A stretch of DNA of 64,000 nucleotides, taken from contig JAPUFC010000091.1 in the NCBI GenBank assembly GCA_027492275.1, forward strand, positions 78,356 to 142,355, written 5' to 3'. Position 1 is the stretch's first letter. Every line of letters starts with the position of its first letter. The notes below the pieces were generated by a model that was not told where the DNA came from, searched no databases, and worked only from the letters and a program-made list of their open reading frames with translations. Both the position numbers and the translations under genes were made by a program. The stretch is from Mesorhizobium sp. GTDB lineage: Bacteria; Pseudomonadota; Alphaproteobacteria; Rhizobiales; Rhizobiaceae. This document shows, one piece after another, positions 10,645 to 18,302 of the stretch.

Positions 10645-10907
10645 CAGCTGTCGGCCTCCCCCCAAACATCGTCAAAAAACGCTTTGTCTGTTCGAAGATT
10701 TGTGCGCGGCAGACGATCAAGCCGATCCAGAAGAGGCTTTAGTCGCTCCTCAAGCGAACGATCGTCAATGCTAACTGGACGCGCAGCGTCCGCCTCAATC
10801 TGCGCCCGGACGGCTTCCTTGATAGCCGTAGTGATACCGATACCACGCGACTGAGCCAGCCTTCTAACCAGCGCATCGGTTTCCTCGTCTTTGACGTGTA
10901 TCACCAT
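10644..10907 (-). CDS. vapB: VapB family antitoxin (Rv0623/PSK type)
   Basis: An 87-residue protein with the ribbon-helix-helix-like start MVIHVKDEETDALVRRLA, then GIGITTAIKEAVRAQI, and an acidic/arginine tail (DRLDRLPRTNLRTDKAFFDDVWGE) that would wrap around the toxin. It neutralises VapC and represses the operon. I chose the ATG that opens the family strand; another ATG five codons upstream gives 92 residues. Neither has a good Shine-Dalgarno sequence. The gene begins inside a very AT-rich island that probably holds the promoter and operator. Confidence 0.85.
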   Translation of the reverse strand: MVIHVKDEETDALVRRLAQSRGIGITTAIKEAVRAQIEADAARPVSIDDRSLEERLKPLLDRLDRLPRTNLRTDKAFFDDVWGEADS

Positions 10908-10997
10908 TATATATACAACCATAAATAGTTTATGTAAAGACTATCCTAGCATATATAATATAGGAACGTAAAGGGAACATCTAAAGAATGGTCCGTT
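10908..10997 (-). promoter_or_regulatory. AT-rich promoter/operator region of vapBC
   Basis: A stretch far richer in A and T than its neighbours. Read leftward it offers TTTAGA-N17-TATATT and, nearer the gene, TTTACA-N17-TATATA; the second lies too close to the start codon to drive a normal leader. I cannot decide which is used. The alternating TATATA tracts could be VapB operator sites. The extreme composition marks the boundary of a likely foreign segment. Confidence 0.4.
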
Positions 10998-11591
10998 TCA
11001 CCGCAGCATTGGCCACAGCGTCAGGGCCAGCAGCACGCCCATCGCGATGTTGAACCATTTCAGCCGGGCCGGATCGGAGAGGAAGCCGCGCAAGGCCATG
11101 CCGAACGCGGCCCAGGAGGAAACGCAGGGCAGGTTCACCGCCGCGAAGGCAACCGCCACCGCCAGCACCGAGACCACCGGCCGCGCCGGATCGGTATAGA
11201 GCGCCATGCCGCCGATGGCGATCATCCACGCCTTGGGATTGACCCATTGGAACGCCACCGCCTCGAGGAAGGTCATCGGCCGCGCCTTCGCCTCCCCCTT
11301 GCCCAGCGTCCGCGACATGGCGATCCGCCACGCGAGATAGAGGAGGTAGGCGCCGCCGGCGACCTTCAGCACGGTGTGCAGGACGGGAAAGGCCGCCATC
11401 AGCGCCCCGAGCCCGAAACCGATGGCCAGAAGCAGCACCAGAAAGCCGAGGCCGATGCCCAGCATGTGCGGGATCGTGCGCCGGAACCCGAAATTCACCC
11501 CGGACGCCAGCAGCATGAAATTGTTCGGTCCCGGTGTCACCGAAGCCACGAAGGCGTAGACCACCAGCGCGAGGAAGACTTCCGAGGACAC
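10998..11591 (-). CDS. LysE/RhtB family amino acid exporter
   Basis: A 197-residue membrane protein with about six hydrophobic segments. The family signature SVTPGPNNFMLLASGVNFG lies near the N terminus, and FQWVNPKAWMIAIGG is in the middle. LysE/RhtB proteins export amino acids such as lysine, homoserine or threonine by proton exchange. Family alignment points to a GTG start (VSSEVFLALV), preceded by GGAGAGG. It lies just downstream of ilvIH on the same strand with a 104-base gap, so export of an amino acid linked to this pathway is possible but only an inference. Confidence 0.88.
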   Translation of the reverse strand: MSSEVFLALVVYAFVASVTPGPNNFMLLASGVNFGFRRTIPHMLGIGLGFLVLLLAIGFGLGALMAAFPVLHTVLKVAGGAYLLYLAWRIAMSRTLGKGEAKARPMTFLEAVAFQWVNPKAWMIAIGGMALYTDPARPVVSVLAVAVAFAAVNLPCVSSWAAFGMALRGFLSDPARLKWFNIAMGVLLALTLWPMLR

Positions 11592-11695
11592 GACGCCTCT
11601 CCATGGATGAAGCGCCCGCCGGGAGCGGCGGGCCGGCGCTGGCGTCGAGACGCTGCGGCGGTCCGGCATTGTGCCGGGCCCAGCGCCTCACACGG

Positions 11696-12268
11696 CTACA
11701 TGCCCTGCGGGCCCCGGTTCATGGCCGCGACGCCGGTGCGGCAGACCTCCACCAGGCCCAGCGGCTTCATGATGGCGATGAACTGCTCGACCTTCGACAC
11801 CGAGCCGGTGATCTCGAAGATGAAATGCTGGGTGTTGGCGTCCACCACCTTGGCGCGAAAGGCGTCGGCGAGGCGCAGAACCTCGACGCGCGCGTCGCCC
11901 GTGCCGGCGACCTTGACCAGCGCCAGTTCGCGCGCCAGCGGCTTGTCCTGGCCGAGTTCCACCGCCCGCACCGACAGGTCCACGACGCGATGCACCGGCA
12001 CGATGCGTTCGAGCTGGTGCTTGATCTGCTCAAGCACATGCGGCGTGCCGCGCGTCACCACCGTGATGCGCGACAGGTGCTTCTCATGCTCCGTCTCCGA
12101 GACCGTCAGGCTCTCGATGTTGTAGCCGCGGCCCGAGAACAGGCCGATGACGCGGGCGAGCACCCCCGGCTCGTTGTCCACCAGCACGGAGAGCGTGTGC
12201 GTCTCCGGCTTTTCGGTCTCCTTGGCGATGAAATAGGCGGAACCGGTCGGTTGAAGCTGTGCGTTCAC
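11696..12268 (-). CDS. ilvH: Acetolactate synthase, small regulatory subunit
   Basis: A 190-residue ACT-domain protein that activates the catalytic subunit and confers valine feedback inhibition. Residues 22-100 form the ACT domain (HTLSVLVDNEPGVLARVIGLF, then GRGYNIESLTV), with the Asn/Gly loop that binds valine. The C-terminal domain (LALVKVAG, FEITGSVSKVEQF, RTGVAAMNRG) is also complete. It follows ilvI by only two bases, so the two subunits are translated together and share the upstream attenuator. Confidence 0.96.
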   Translation of the reverse strand: MNAQLQPTGSAYFIAKETEKPETHTLSVLVDNEPGVLARVIGLFSGRGYNIESLTVSETEHEKHLSRITVVTRGTPHVLEQIKHQLERIVPVHRVVDLSVRAVELGQDKPLARELALVKVAGTGDARVEVLRLADAFRAKVVDANTQHFIFEITGSVSKVEQFIAIMKPLGLVEVCRTGVAAMNRGPQGM

Positions 12269-12270
12269 GG

Positions 12271-14052
12271 TCAGACGAGCTCCCTGCCCTTGGCGTCGAT
12301 GGCGTTGGCGACCGCTTCGTCTGTCGCCTCGTCCGGAAGCAGCATCTCGTTATGCGCCTTTCCGGACGGAATCATGGGGAAGCAGTTGGCGAGCGCCGCG
12401 ACGCGGCAGTCGAACAGCACCGGCTTCCTCACGTCGATCATCTCCTGGATGGCATCGTCCAGCTCGCCGGGCTTCTCGCACCGTATGCCGTGCGCGCCGA
12501 AGGCCTTGGCCATCAGCACGAAGTCCGGCATCGCCTCGGTGTAGGAGTGCGACAGCCGGTTGCCATGCAGAAGCTGCTGCCACTGGCGCACCATGCCCAT
12601 ATACTGGTTGTTGAGGATGAAGATCTTGATCGGCGCGTCGTGCTGCACCGCGCAGCTCATCTCCTGCATGGTCATCTGCACCGAGGCGTCGCCGGCGATG
12701 TCGATGACCAGCGCGTCGGGATGCGCGATCTGAACGCCCAGCGCGGCCGGCAGGCCGTAGCCCATCGTGCCCAGCCCGCCCGAGGTCATCCACCGGTTCG
12801 GCTGGTCGAAACGATAATGCTGCGCGGCCCACATCTGGTGCTGGCCGACCTCGGTGGTGATGTAGGTGTCGCGGTCCTTGGTCAGCTCGTAGAGGCGCTC
12901 GATCGCGTATTGCGGCATGATAACGTCGGCGTTCGGCTTGTAGGCCAGGGAATCGCGCGCCCGCCAGCGTTCGATCTGCTCCCACCAGGGGCGCAGCGCC
13001 GCCTTGTCGTGCTTGCCGCCGGCCCGCCACAGCCGCACCATGTCCTCCAGCACCGAGCCGACATCGCCCTGGATGCCGATGTCGACATGCACGTTCTTGT
13101 TGATCGAGGAAGGATCGATGTCGACGTGGATTTTCTTGGAGTTCGGCGAGAAGGCGTTGATGCGGCCGGTGATGCGGTCGTCGAAGCGCGCGCCCAGGCA
13201 CAGCATGACGTCGCAGCCATGCATGGCCATGTTGGCCTCGTAGGTGCCGTGCATGCCCAGCATGCCGAGCCAGTTCCGGCCGGACGCGGGATAGGCGCCC
13301 AGCCCCATCAGCGTGGAGGTGATCGGCGCGCCGGTCAGCTCGACCAGCTCGCGCAGCAGCGCGCTGGCCTGCGTGCCGGAATTGACCACGCCGCCGCCCG
13401 AATAGATGACCGGCCGCCTGGCGTTGCGCAGCAGCTCGACCGCCTCCCTGATCTTGCCGGCGTCGCCGCTGGTCTGCGGGTGGTAGCTGACGCGCGGCGC
13501 GGTCTGCGGGCTGACATAGGTGCCTTTCGCGAACTGCACGTCCTTGGGGACGTCGACGACCACCGGGCCCGGCCGCCCGGTCGTGGCGATGTGGAACGCC
13601 TCGTGGATGGTGGCCGCCAGTTCGTTGACGTCCTTCACCAGCCAGTTGTGCTTGGTGCAGGGCCGCGTGATGCCGACCGTGTCGCATTCCTGGAAACCGT
13701 CCGAACCGATCAGCGTCGTCGGCACCTGGCCGGCGATGCAGACCAGCGGAATGGAATCCATCAGCGCGTCCTGCAGCGGCGTCACCATGTTGGTCGCGCC
13801 GGGGCCCGACGTCACCAGCGCCACGCCCGCCTTGCCCGTCGAGCGCGCATAGCCTTCCGCCGCATGGCCCGCGCCCTGCTCGTGCCGCACCAGGACGTGC
13901 TGGATGTCGTCCTGCTGGAACAGCTCGTCGTAGATCGGCAGGACGGCGCCGCCCGGATAGCCGAAGAGATGCCTGACGCCGTTGTCCCGCAGCGCCTGCA
14001 CCACGATCTCCGCGCCGGTCATCTCGCGTGTCTCGCCTTGTTCGTTGCTCAT
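12271..14052 (-). CDS. ilvI: Acetolactate synthase, large catalytic subunit (TPP, biosynthetic)
   Basis: A 593-residue ThDP enzyme that condenses two pyruvates, or pyruvate and 2-oxobutyrate, in the first step of branched-chain amino acid synthesis. Seen are GYPGGAVLPIYDEL, the catalytic Glu at about 58 in VRHEQGAGHAAEGYAR, SGPGATN, the FAD-linking central domain (GLGAYPASGRNWLGMLGMHG), and the ThDP-binding stretch from GDASVQMTMQE to ILNNQYMGMVRQWQ. The start ATG follows 42 bases after the U-run of an intrinsic terminator, so it is expressed only when the leader escapes attenuation. The symbol ilvB is used for the same gene in some genomes. Confidence 0.97.
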   Translation of the reverse strand: MSNEQGETREMTGAEIVVQALRDNGVRHLFGYPGGAVLPIYDELFQQDDIQHVLVRHEQGAGHAAEGYARSTGKAGVALVTSGPGATNMVTPLQDALMDSIPLVCIAGQVPTTLIGSDGFQECDTVGITRPCTKHNWLVKDVNELAATIHEAFHIATTGRPGPVVVDVPKDVQFAKGTYVSPQTAPRVSYHPQTSGDAGKIREAVELLRNARRPVIYSGGGVVNSGTQASALLRELVELTGAPITSTLMGLGAYPASGRNWLGMLGMHGTYEANMAMHGCDVMLCLGARFDDRITGRINAFSPNSKKIHVDIDPSSINKNVHVDIGIQGDVGSVLEDMVRLWRAGGKHDKAALRPWWEQIERWRARDSLAYKPNADVIMPQYAIERLYELTKDRDTYITTEVGQHQMWAAQHYRFDQPNRWMTSGGLGTMGYGLPAALGVQIAHPDALVIDIAGDASVQMTMQEMSCAVQHDAPIKIFILNNQYMGMVRQWQQLLHGNRLSHSYTEAMPDFVLMAKAFGAHGIRCEKPGELDDAIQEMIDVRKPVLFDCRVAALANCFPMIPSGKAHNEMLLPDEATDEAVANAIDAKGRELV

Positions 14053-14094
14053 CTGTCCGGCCCTTGCCTGTTCGTCGTGGTGTTCGCGGAAAAT

Positions 14095-14117
14095 AAAAAA
14101 GGCCCCCGTTGGGAGCC
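14095..14117 (-). terminator. Attenuator terminator of the ilvIH leader
   Basis: On the minus strand the sequence reads GGCTCCC-AAC-GGGGGCC followed by six T residues: a 7-bp stem (one G-T pair), a three-base loop and a U-run. It sits between the leader peptide stop codon and the ilvI start. With the leader peptide and promoter it makes a complete ribosome-mediated transcription attenuator. Confidence 0.88.
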
Positions 14118-14125
14118 TGCTCGTC

Positions 14126-14173
14126 GCGCATGGGGTGCTGTCGCCCGGCGGCTACGCCGCCTTGCCCATGCGC
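14126..14173 (-). other. Long-range leader stem of the ilv attenuator (pause/anti-antiterminator)
   Basis: The minus-strand leader contains GCGCATGGG inside the leader peptide codons (14173-14165) and its exact complement CCCATGCGC downstream (14134-14126), a perfect 9-bp pairing. Nested inside is GGCGGC-GTA-GCCGCC (14161-14147), which overlaps the leader stop codon. A ribosome stalled on the Ile/Leu/Val codons would cover the 5' arm and free the 3' arm, while a ribosome reaching the stop would also disturb it. This fits a 1:2 pause structure. The exact antiterminator partner was not resolved by eye. Confidence 0.65.
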
Positions 14174-14205
14174 CTTCCTACTACGAGAATGAGTGCGATC
14201 TTCAT
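14152..14205 (-). CDS. ilv leader peptide (17 residues)
   Basis: A short reading frame encodes MKIALILVVGRRMGKAA and then TAG. Residues 3-9 (I-A-L-I-L-V-V) include six codons for isoleucine, leucine or valine, the end products of the pathway controlled by the downstream ilvIH genes. It lies between a strong promoter and an intrinsic terminator, exactly as in known branched-chain attenuators. The predicted transcription start is only about three bases before the ATG, so the leader would be translated from a nearly leaderless mRNA. It has no Shine-Dalgarno sequence. I consider it real on arrangement and codon content rather than on length. Confidence 0.85.
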   Translation of the reverse strand: MKIALILVVGRRMGKAA

Positions 14206-14214
14206 GGGCGCGGA

Positions 14215-14243
14215 CCTTAAGCGCGGTTTCCGGGCCCTGTCAA
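14215..14243 (-). promoter_or_regulatory. Sigma-70 type promoter of the ilv leader-ilvIH operon
   Basis: On the minus strand there is a perfect -35 hexamer TTGACA, a 17-base spacer and TTAAGG as the -10 box. Transcription should start about 7 bases further on, at roughly 14208, immediately before the leader peptide ATG. Confidence 0.8.
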
Positions 14244-14283
14244 CGCCCGAACCGCCGCGCAAAGCGCGGCAAGGCAAAGAAAA

Positions 14284-15255
14284 TCACCAGCGCAGCAGCA
14301 CCGCGCCCCAGGTGAAGCCGCCGCCCATGGCTTCCAGCATCACCAGATCGCCCTTCTTGATGCGCCCGTCCGCCACCGCCACCGACAGCGCCAGCGGCAC
14401 GGAAGCCGCCGACGTGTTGCCGTGAAGCTGCACGGTGGTCACGACCTTGTCCTCGGCGACGCCGAGTTTCTTGGCGGACGCGTCGATGATGCGCTTGTTG
14501 GCCTGATGCGGCACGAACCAGTCGAGATCGTCGGCGGTGATGCCCGTCTGGGCGAAGGCCGTCTCGATCACGTCGGTGATCATGCCCACGGCATGCTTGA
14601 ACACCTCCTTGCCTTCCATGCGCAGATGGCCGACCGTGCCGGTGGTGGACGGACCGCCGTCGACATAGAGCTTGTCCTTGTGCGAGCCGTCGGAGCGCAG
14701 GCTGGCGGCGATGATGCCGCGATCGGCGAGCGTTCCCTGCCCCTCCTGCGCCTCCAGCACCAGCGCGCCGGCGCCGTCGCCGAACAGCACGCAAGTCGAG
14801 CGGTCGCTCCAGTCGAGGATGCGCGAGAACGTCTCCGCGCCGATCACCAGCGCCCGCTTCGCCTGCCCGCCCTTCAAATAGAGGTCCGCCGTGGTGATGG
14901 CGTAGACGAAGCCGCTGCACACCGCCTGCATGTCGAAGGCGAAGCCGTGCTTCATGCCCAGCCGGTTCTGGATCTCGACGGCGGAGGCGGGAAAGGTGTT
15001 GTCGGGCGTCGAGGTGGCCAGCACGATCAGGTCGATGTCCGCCGCCGTCAGTCCGGCATCGTCGAGCGCCGCCTGCGCGGCCTTCGCCCCCAGCGAGGCG
15101 GTCGTCTCCCCCTCGCCCGCTATGTAGCGCTGGCGGATGCCGGTGCGCTGGGCGATCCACTCGTCAGAGGTTTCGACCATCCCCTCCAGATCCACGTTGC
15201 GGACGAGGCGGGCAGGCAGCGCGGAGCCGATGCCGCGGACGACTGATCTGATCAA
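14284..15255 (-). CDS. fabH: Beta-ketoacyl-ACP synthase III (FabH)
   Basis: A 323-residue thiolase-fold enzyme that starts fatty acid synthesis by condensing acetyl-CoA with malonyl-ACP. The catalytic triad is intact: Cys113 in QAVCSGF, His250 in VPHQANKRI and Asn280 in HGNTSAAS. The glycine-rich [13 protein letters not shown] ending is also standard. It lies 10 bases downstream of plsX, the usual phospholipid/fatty acid pairing. In many Rhizobiales fabH is followed by ihfA and a MerR gene; here the divergent-order neighbour is instead the ilv promoter on the same strand. Confidence 0.97.
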   Translation of the reverse strand: MIRSVVRGIGSALPARLVRNVDLEGMVETSDEWIAQRTGIRQRYIAGEGETTASLGAKAAQAALDDAGLTAADIDLIVLATSTPDNTFPASAVEIQNRLGMKHGFAFDMQAVCSGFVYAITTADLYLKGGQAKRALVIGAETFSRILDWSDRSTCVLFGDGAGALVLEAQEGQGTLADRGIIAASLRSDGSHKDKLYVDGGPSTTGTVGHLRMEGKEVFKHAVGMITDVIETAFAQTGITADDLDWFVPHQANKRIIDASAKKLGVAEDKVVTTVQLHGNTSAASVPLALSVAVADGRIKKGDLVMLEAMGGGFTWGAVLLRW

Positions 15256-15265
15256 GGAGGCGTTC

Positions 15266-16330
15266 CTACTCGTGCTCTTGTTCTTGGCTCGTCCGGTGCA
15301 CCGCGACCTGCGGATGGCGGGCGTGGAAAAGGTCGAGATCGGCCTCTATCCGGTCCATGAGGTTGTTGCGCGCCATGTCGTAGGCCAGTTCGACGGCGGC
15401 CGCGAAACCCTCGTCGTCGGTGCCGCCATGGCTCTTCACCACGATGCCGTTGAGGCCGAGGAAGACGCCGCCATTGGCCTTGCGCACATCCATCTTCTCG
15501 CGCAGCCGCTGGAAGGCGTCGCGGGCGAAGAGATAGCCGATCCTGGCCATCAGCGTGCGGCTCATGGCGGCGCGCAGATAGCCGCCGATCTGGCGCGCCG
15601 TGCCCTCGGCCGTCTTCAACGCGATGTTGCCGGCGAAGCCCTCAGTGACGACCACGTCCACCGTGCCCTTGCCGATGTCGTCGCCTTCCACGAAGCCGTG
15701 ATAGCTCATCGACATCATGCCGGCCTCGCGCAGCAACTGGCCGGCTTCCTTGACCTCTTCCTGGCCCTTGATCTCCTCGACGCCGACGTTGAGCAGGCCG
15801 ACAGTCGGCCGGTCGATGCCGAACAGCGAGCGCGCCATCGCCGCGCCGAGGATGGCGAAGTCGACGAGCTGGTGCGCGTCCGCGCCGATCGTCGCGCCGA
15901 CGTCGAGCACCACGCTCTCGCCGCGCACCGTCGGCCAGATGGCCGCGATCGCCGGCCGCTCGATGCTGGCCATGGTCCGCAGGCAGAATTTCGACATCGC
16001 CATCAGCGCGCCGGTGTTGCCGGCCGACACGCAGGAATGCGACTGCCCCGCCTTCACCGCCTCGATCGCCTTCCACATGGACGACTTCCAGCGCCCGTGG
16101 CGCAGCGCCTGGCTGGGCTTGTCGTCCATGCGCACCGCGATCTCGCAATGCGTCAGCTCGCTGATCGCCGCCAGTTCGGGATATTTGTCGAGCAGCGGCC
16201 GTACCTCGTCGGCGATGCCGTAGATGAGGAAGCGGACGTCGTTGCGGCGCCTGGCGACTTTCTGCAGCGCCGGTATCACCACCGACGGGCCATGGTCGCC
16301 GCCCATGGCATCGATCGAAATTCGGATCAC
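15266..16330 (-). CDS. plsX: Phosphate acyltransferase PlsX
   Basis: A 354-residue soluble enzyme that converts acyl-ACP and phosphate to acyl-phosphate for phosphatidic acid synthesis. The N terminus [20 protein letters not shown] is the family signature, and later [34 protein letters not shown] and [18 protein letters not shown] follow in order. I set the start at the GTG directly before IRISID, preceded by a GGGTGG ribosome binding site; the frame extends upstream but the extra residues do not look like the family. It is followed by fabH. Confidence 0.95.
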   Translation of the reverse strand: MIRISIDAMGGDHGPSVVIPALQKVARRRNDVRFLIYGIADEVRPLLDKYPELAAISELTHCEIAVRMDDKPSQALRHGRWKSSMWKAIEAVKAGQSHSCVSAGNTGALMAMSKFCLRTMASIERPAIAAIWPTVRGESVVLDVGATIGADAHQLVDFAILGAAMARSLFGIDRPTVGLLNVGVEEIKGQEEVKEAGQLLREAGMMSMSYHGFVEGDDIGKGTVDVVVTEGFAGNIALKTAEGTARQIGGYLRAAMSRTLMARIGYLFARDAFQRLREKMDVRKANGGVFLGLNGIVVKSHGGTDDEGFAAAVELAYDMARNNLMDRIEADLDLFHARHPQVAVHRTSQEQEHE

Positions 16331-16435
16331 GCGCCACCCATTTCTGCCGCCAAGGCCCGGGCCCGGCGAAACCTGCGCGAAAATAGCGCTTTTGCGGCGG
16401 CGCACAACCGCGATTTGCGCTCGGCCAAGGAAGTT

Positions 16436-16996
16436 TCACTCCTTCCGGGTCAGCCGGCGCAGGGCCTCCTGGAGAGGTCCTTCCGGCGTCGCCGCCGTCT
16501 CGCGCCGGGCCGGCGCATCGCCCGCGGACACCCCGGCCTTGCGCGGATAGGGATCGATGGCCAGGCCGAAGAACTCCTCCGCCAGCGCGCCGACATCGAT
16601 CGAATCGCCCTCGAAGATTTCCGGGCCGTCGGGGCCGTCCGCGTCCAGCAGCATCTCTCCGCCGGCGCTGAAGCCCTGTCGCCCGAGCTTCGAATCGGCC
16701 GGCAGGAAGACGCCCTCGACCGCTTCCCGGATGGTGCAGGCCAGCGGCTCCAGCGTCACCACGCAGCTCTGGCCGATCTCGGCCTCCACCCTGCCCTCGA
16801 CCTTCACGCCGTTCCGCTTCCAAGGCATCACCTGCAGCGTGGCGCGAAAGCTGTCGACCGAATCGACGCCGTGCACGCTGGCCAGCGCCGCGCGCTCGGC
16901 CGCGTCGGCGTCGATGGTGACGGCGAGCCCATTGCGCGGCAGGCGCGACACCTGCACGGGATAGGAGACGGGGCTTTGTCCGGCATGCGTGTTCAT
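16436..16996 (-). CDS. YceD/DUF177 family protein
   Basis: A 186-residue protein with the DUF177 core: PVQVSRLPRNG near the N terminus, then VEGRVEAEIGQSCVVTLEPL, in which the single Cys and VTLEP mark the family, and an acidic C-terminal half (DGPDGPEIFEGDSIDVGALAEEFF). In many bacteria it is encoded next to rpmF and plsX and is linked to 23S rRNA or ribosome assembly. Here rpmF is not between it and plsX. It lies nine bases downstream of the cytochrome chaperone gene. Confidence 0.85.
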   Translation of the reverse strand: MNTHAGQSPVSYPVQVSRLPRNGLAVTIDADAAERAALASVHGVDSVDSFRATLQVMPWKRNGVKVEGRVEAEIGQSCVVTLEPLACTIREAVEGVFLPADSKLGRQGFSAGGEMLLDADGPDGPEIFEGDSIDVGALAEEFFGLAIDPYPRKAGVSAGDAPARRETAATPEGPLQEALRRLTRKE

Positions 16997-17005
16997 GGTC
17001 GCAAC

Positions 17006-17557
17006 CTATATGGGGAAAGCGGCGGCATCCGGGAAGACGACCTTGCCGCCGATGATGGCGTCGACCTGCTGGCCCGTCAGGAGGTCATGCGCGGCGAGCA
17101 CATAGGCGGCCAGCGCGCCGGCTTCCGCCCACGCCGCCTCGTCGCCCGGCCGCACGTTGCGACGCAGCGCCGCCGCCAGCGCGTCGCCGTCGCGGCGCTC
17201 GATGGCGTCGGCATAGGCGGCGGTGCGGCCGTAGAACATGCGCGCCAGCTTCTTCATGCGCTTGGGGATGCCCATGTCGCCAATTCCCAGCTCGCGCAGC
17301 GAATGGTCGACATCCGCGAAGAACGCGTCGATCAGGTCCTGTGCCAGCGCGCGCGCCGCACCGGTCTCGTCGCGCAGGCGGTGCTGGAACAGGAACATGT
17401 GCAGCGACAGCATCTCGAAGCGCCCGAGCGGCGTGTCGGGCACGTCCCATCGCGAATAAAGCGGGGGCTGCCGCGCGGCCGCCACGATTGCCCCATAGAG
17501 CGCTTCCGTGACGTCGCGGTTGACGCCGCGCGCGCGACCGAACAGGCGCTGGAACAT
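17006..17557 (-). CDS. Ubiquinol-cytochrome c chaperone family protein (CBP3-like)
   Basis: A 183-residue protein. MFQRLFGR opens the chain, and the family core WDVPDTPLGRFEMLSLHMFLFQHRL followed by DAFFADVDHSLRELGIGDMGIPKRMKKLARMFYGR is clear. CBP3-like chaperones help translation or assembly of cytochrome b in the bc1 complex. The start was set at MFQRLFGR; a longer frame exists but overlaps the promoter space of bamE. The gene is divergent from bamE, an arrangement common in Rhizobiales, with 126 bases between them. Confidence 0.88.
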   Translation of the reverse strand: MFQRLFGRARGVNRDVTEALYGAIVAAARQPPLYSRWDVPDTPLGRFEMLSLHMFLFQHRLRDETGAARALAQDLIDAFFADVDHSLRELGIGDMGIPKRMKKLARMFYGRTAAYADAIERRDGDALAAALRRNVRPGDEAAWAEAGALAAYVLAAHDLLTGQQVDAIIGGKVVFPDAAAFPI

Positions 17558-17631
17558 GAAGCGGCTCCCGTCTCCGTTTCGCCCTGCCTTCTGTTGCAAC
17601 GGCGTCGAAGCTGGTTTACCGCTTTTGCCGC

Positions 17632-17653
17632 CCGGTTCAAGCTCTTGAGCCGG
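17632..17653. repeat. Imperfect palindrome between the bc1 chaperone and bamE
   Basis: CCGGTTCAAG-CT-CTTGAGCCGG, with nine of ten arm bases matching, lies in the divergent intergenic region 31 bases before bamE. It could be an operator or a promoter-proximal hairpin. No regulator can be named. Confidence 0.35.
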
Positions 17654-17683
17654 CGGTTGGACGAGGGAGCATGTGTTGCGCGG

Positions 17684-18199
17684 ATGACGAAGAAGCCCTG
17701 CCTTTCCGGGAAGACCTGCGGGGCGCTGTCGCTCGTGGTCGCGGCCATCGCGCTGTCCGGCTGTAACACCTCAAAAACCTTCGCCGGCCTCAAGCCGGGC
17801 GAGACCATCACCCAGGGTTACGTGATCGACCAGCAGTCGATCGACCTCGTGCCGGTCGGATCGAGCCGCGAGCAGGTTCTGCTGGCGCTGGGCACGCCCT
17901 CGACCACCGCGACCTTCGACAACGAGGTCTTCTACTACATCTCGCAGACCAAGCAGCGCCGCGCCGCCTTCATGAACGGCCGCATCACCGACCGGCGCAT
18001 CCTCGCCGTCTATTTCGGCGCCGACCAGCGCGTCTCCAACATCGCCCATTACGGGCTGCAGGACGGCAAGGTGTTCGACTTCATCTCCCGCACCACGCCG
18101 ACGGGCGGCAAGGACCAGAACTTCCTGTCCCAGATCCTCACCGGAGCCGGCAATATCGGCGGCGGCGCCGCCAGGAGCCTGCTCGGCGGCGGAAGCTGA
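17684..18199 (+). CDS. bamE: Outer membrane assembly lipoprotein BamE (OmlA/SmpA)
   Basis: A 171-residue lipoprotein. The N-terminal hydrophobic stretch ends in the lipobox LSGC with Cys27, the acylation site. The SmpA/OmlA domain follows (GYVIDQQSIDLVPVGSSREQ, LALGTPSTTATFDNEVFYYIS). The C-terminal glycine/leucine tail (GGGAARSLLGGGS) is unusual but common in rhizobial members. BamE is a periplasm-facing accessory subunit of the BAM complex that inserts beta-barrel proteins. The start is the ATG of MTKKPC; its ribosome binding site is weak (GAGGGAGC lies 14 bases upstream). Confidence 0.92.
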   Translation: MTKKPCLSGKTCGALSLVVAAIALSGCNTSKTFAGLKPGETITQGYVIDQQSIDLVPVGSSREQVLLALGTPSTTATFDNEVFYYISQTKQRRAAFMNGRITDRRILAVYFGADQRVSNIAHYGLQDGKVFDFISRTTPTGGKDQNFLSQILTGAGNIGGGAARSLLGGGS

Positions 18200-18248
18200 C
18201 GCGCGCCGCTGGCGCCTGCGGTTTCGAGCCGCCGGCCGAACGAATTGA

Positions 18249-18283
18249 AAAAGCCCGCGGGAAGGATCTTCCCGCGGGCTTTT
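18249..18283. terminator. Bidirectional rho-independent terminator between bamE and hppA
   Basis: A perfect 16-bp inverted repeat, AAAAGCCCGCGGGAAG / CTTCCCGCGGGCTTTT, around the loop GAT. A and T runs at the two ends make it effective in both directions for the convergent genes. Confidence 0.92.
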
Positions 18284-18302
18284 GATTCGGAGCGACGCCG
18301 TC

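Noticed and set aside
10908..10922. Five-codon longer VapB from an upstream ATG.
   Set aside because: The extra residues do not fit the family start and neither ATG has a ribosome binding site; the shorter form was kept, with the other as an option.
15137..17683. N-terminal extension of the bamE frame by about 850 codons.
   Set aside because: It is antisense to plsX, yceD and the bc1 chaperone. The lipoprotein signal peptide shows that the real start is at 17684.
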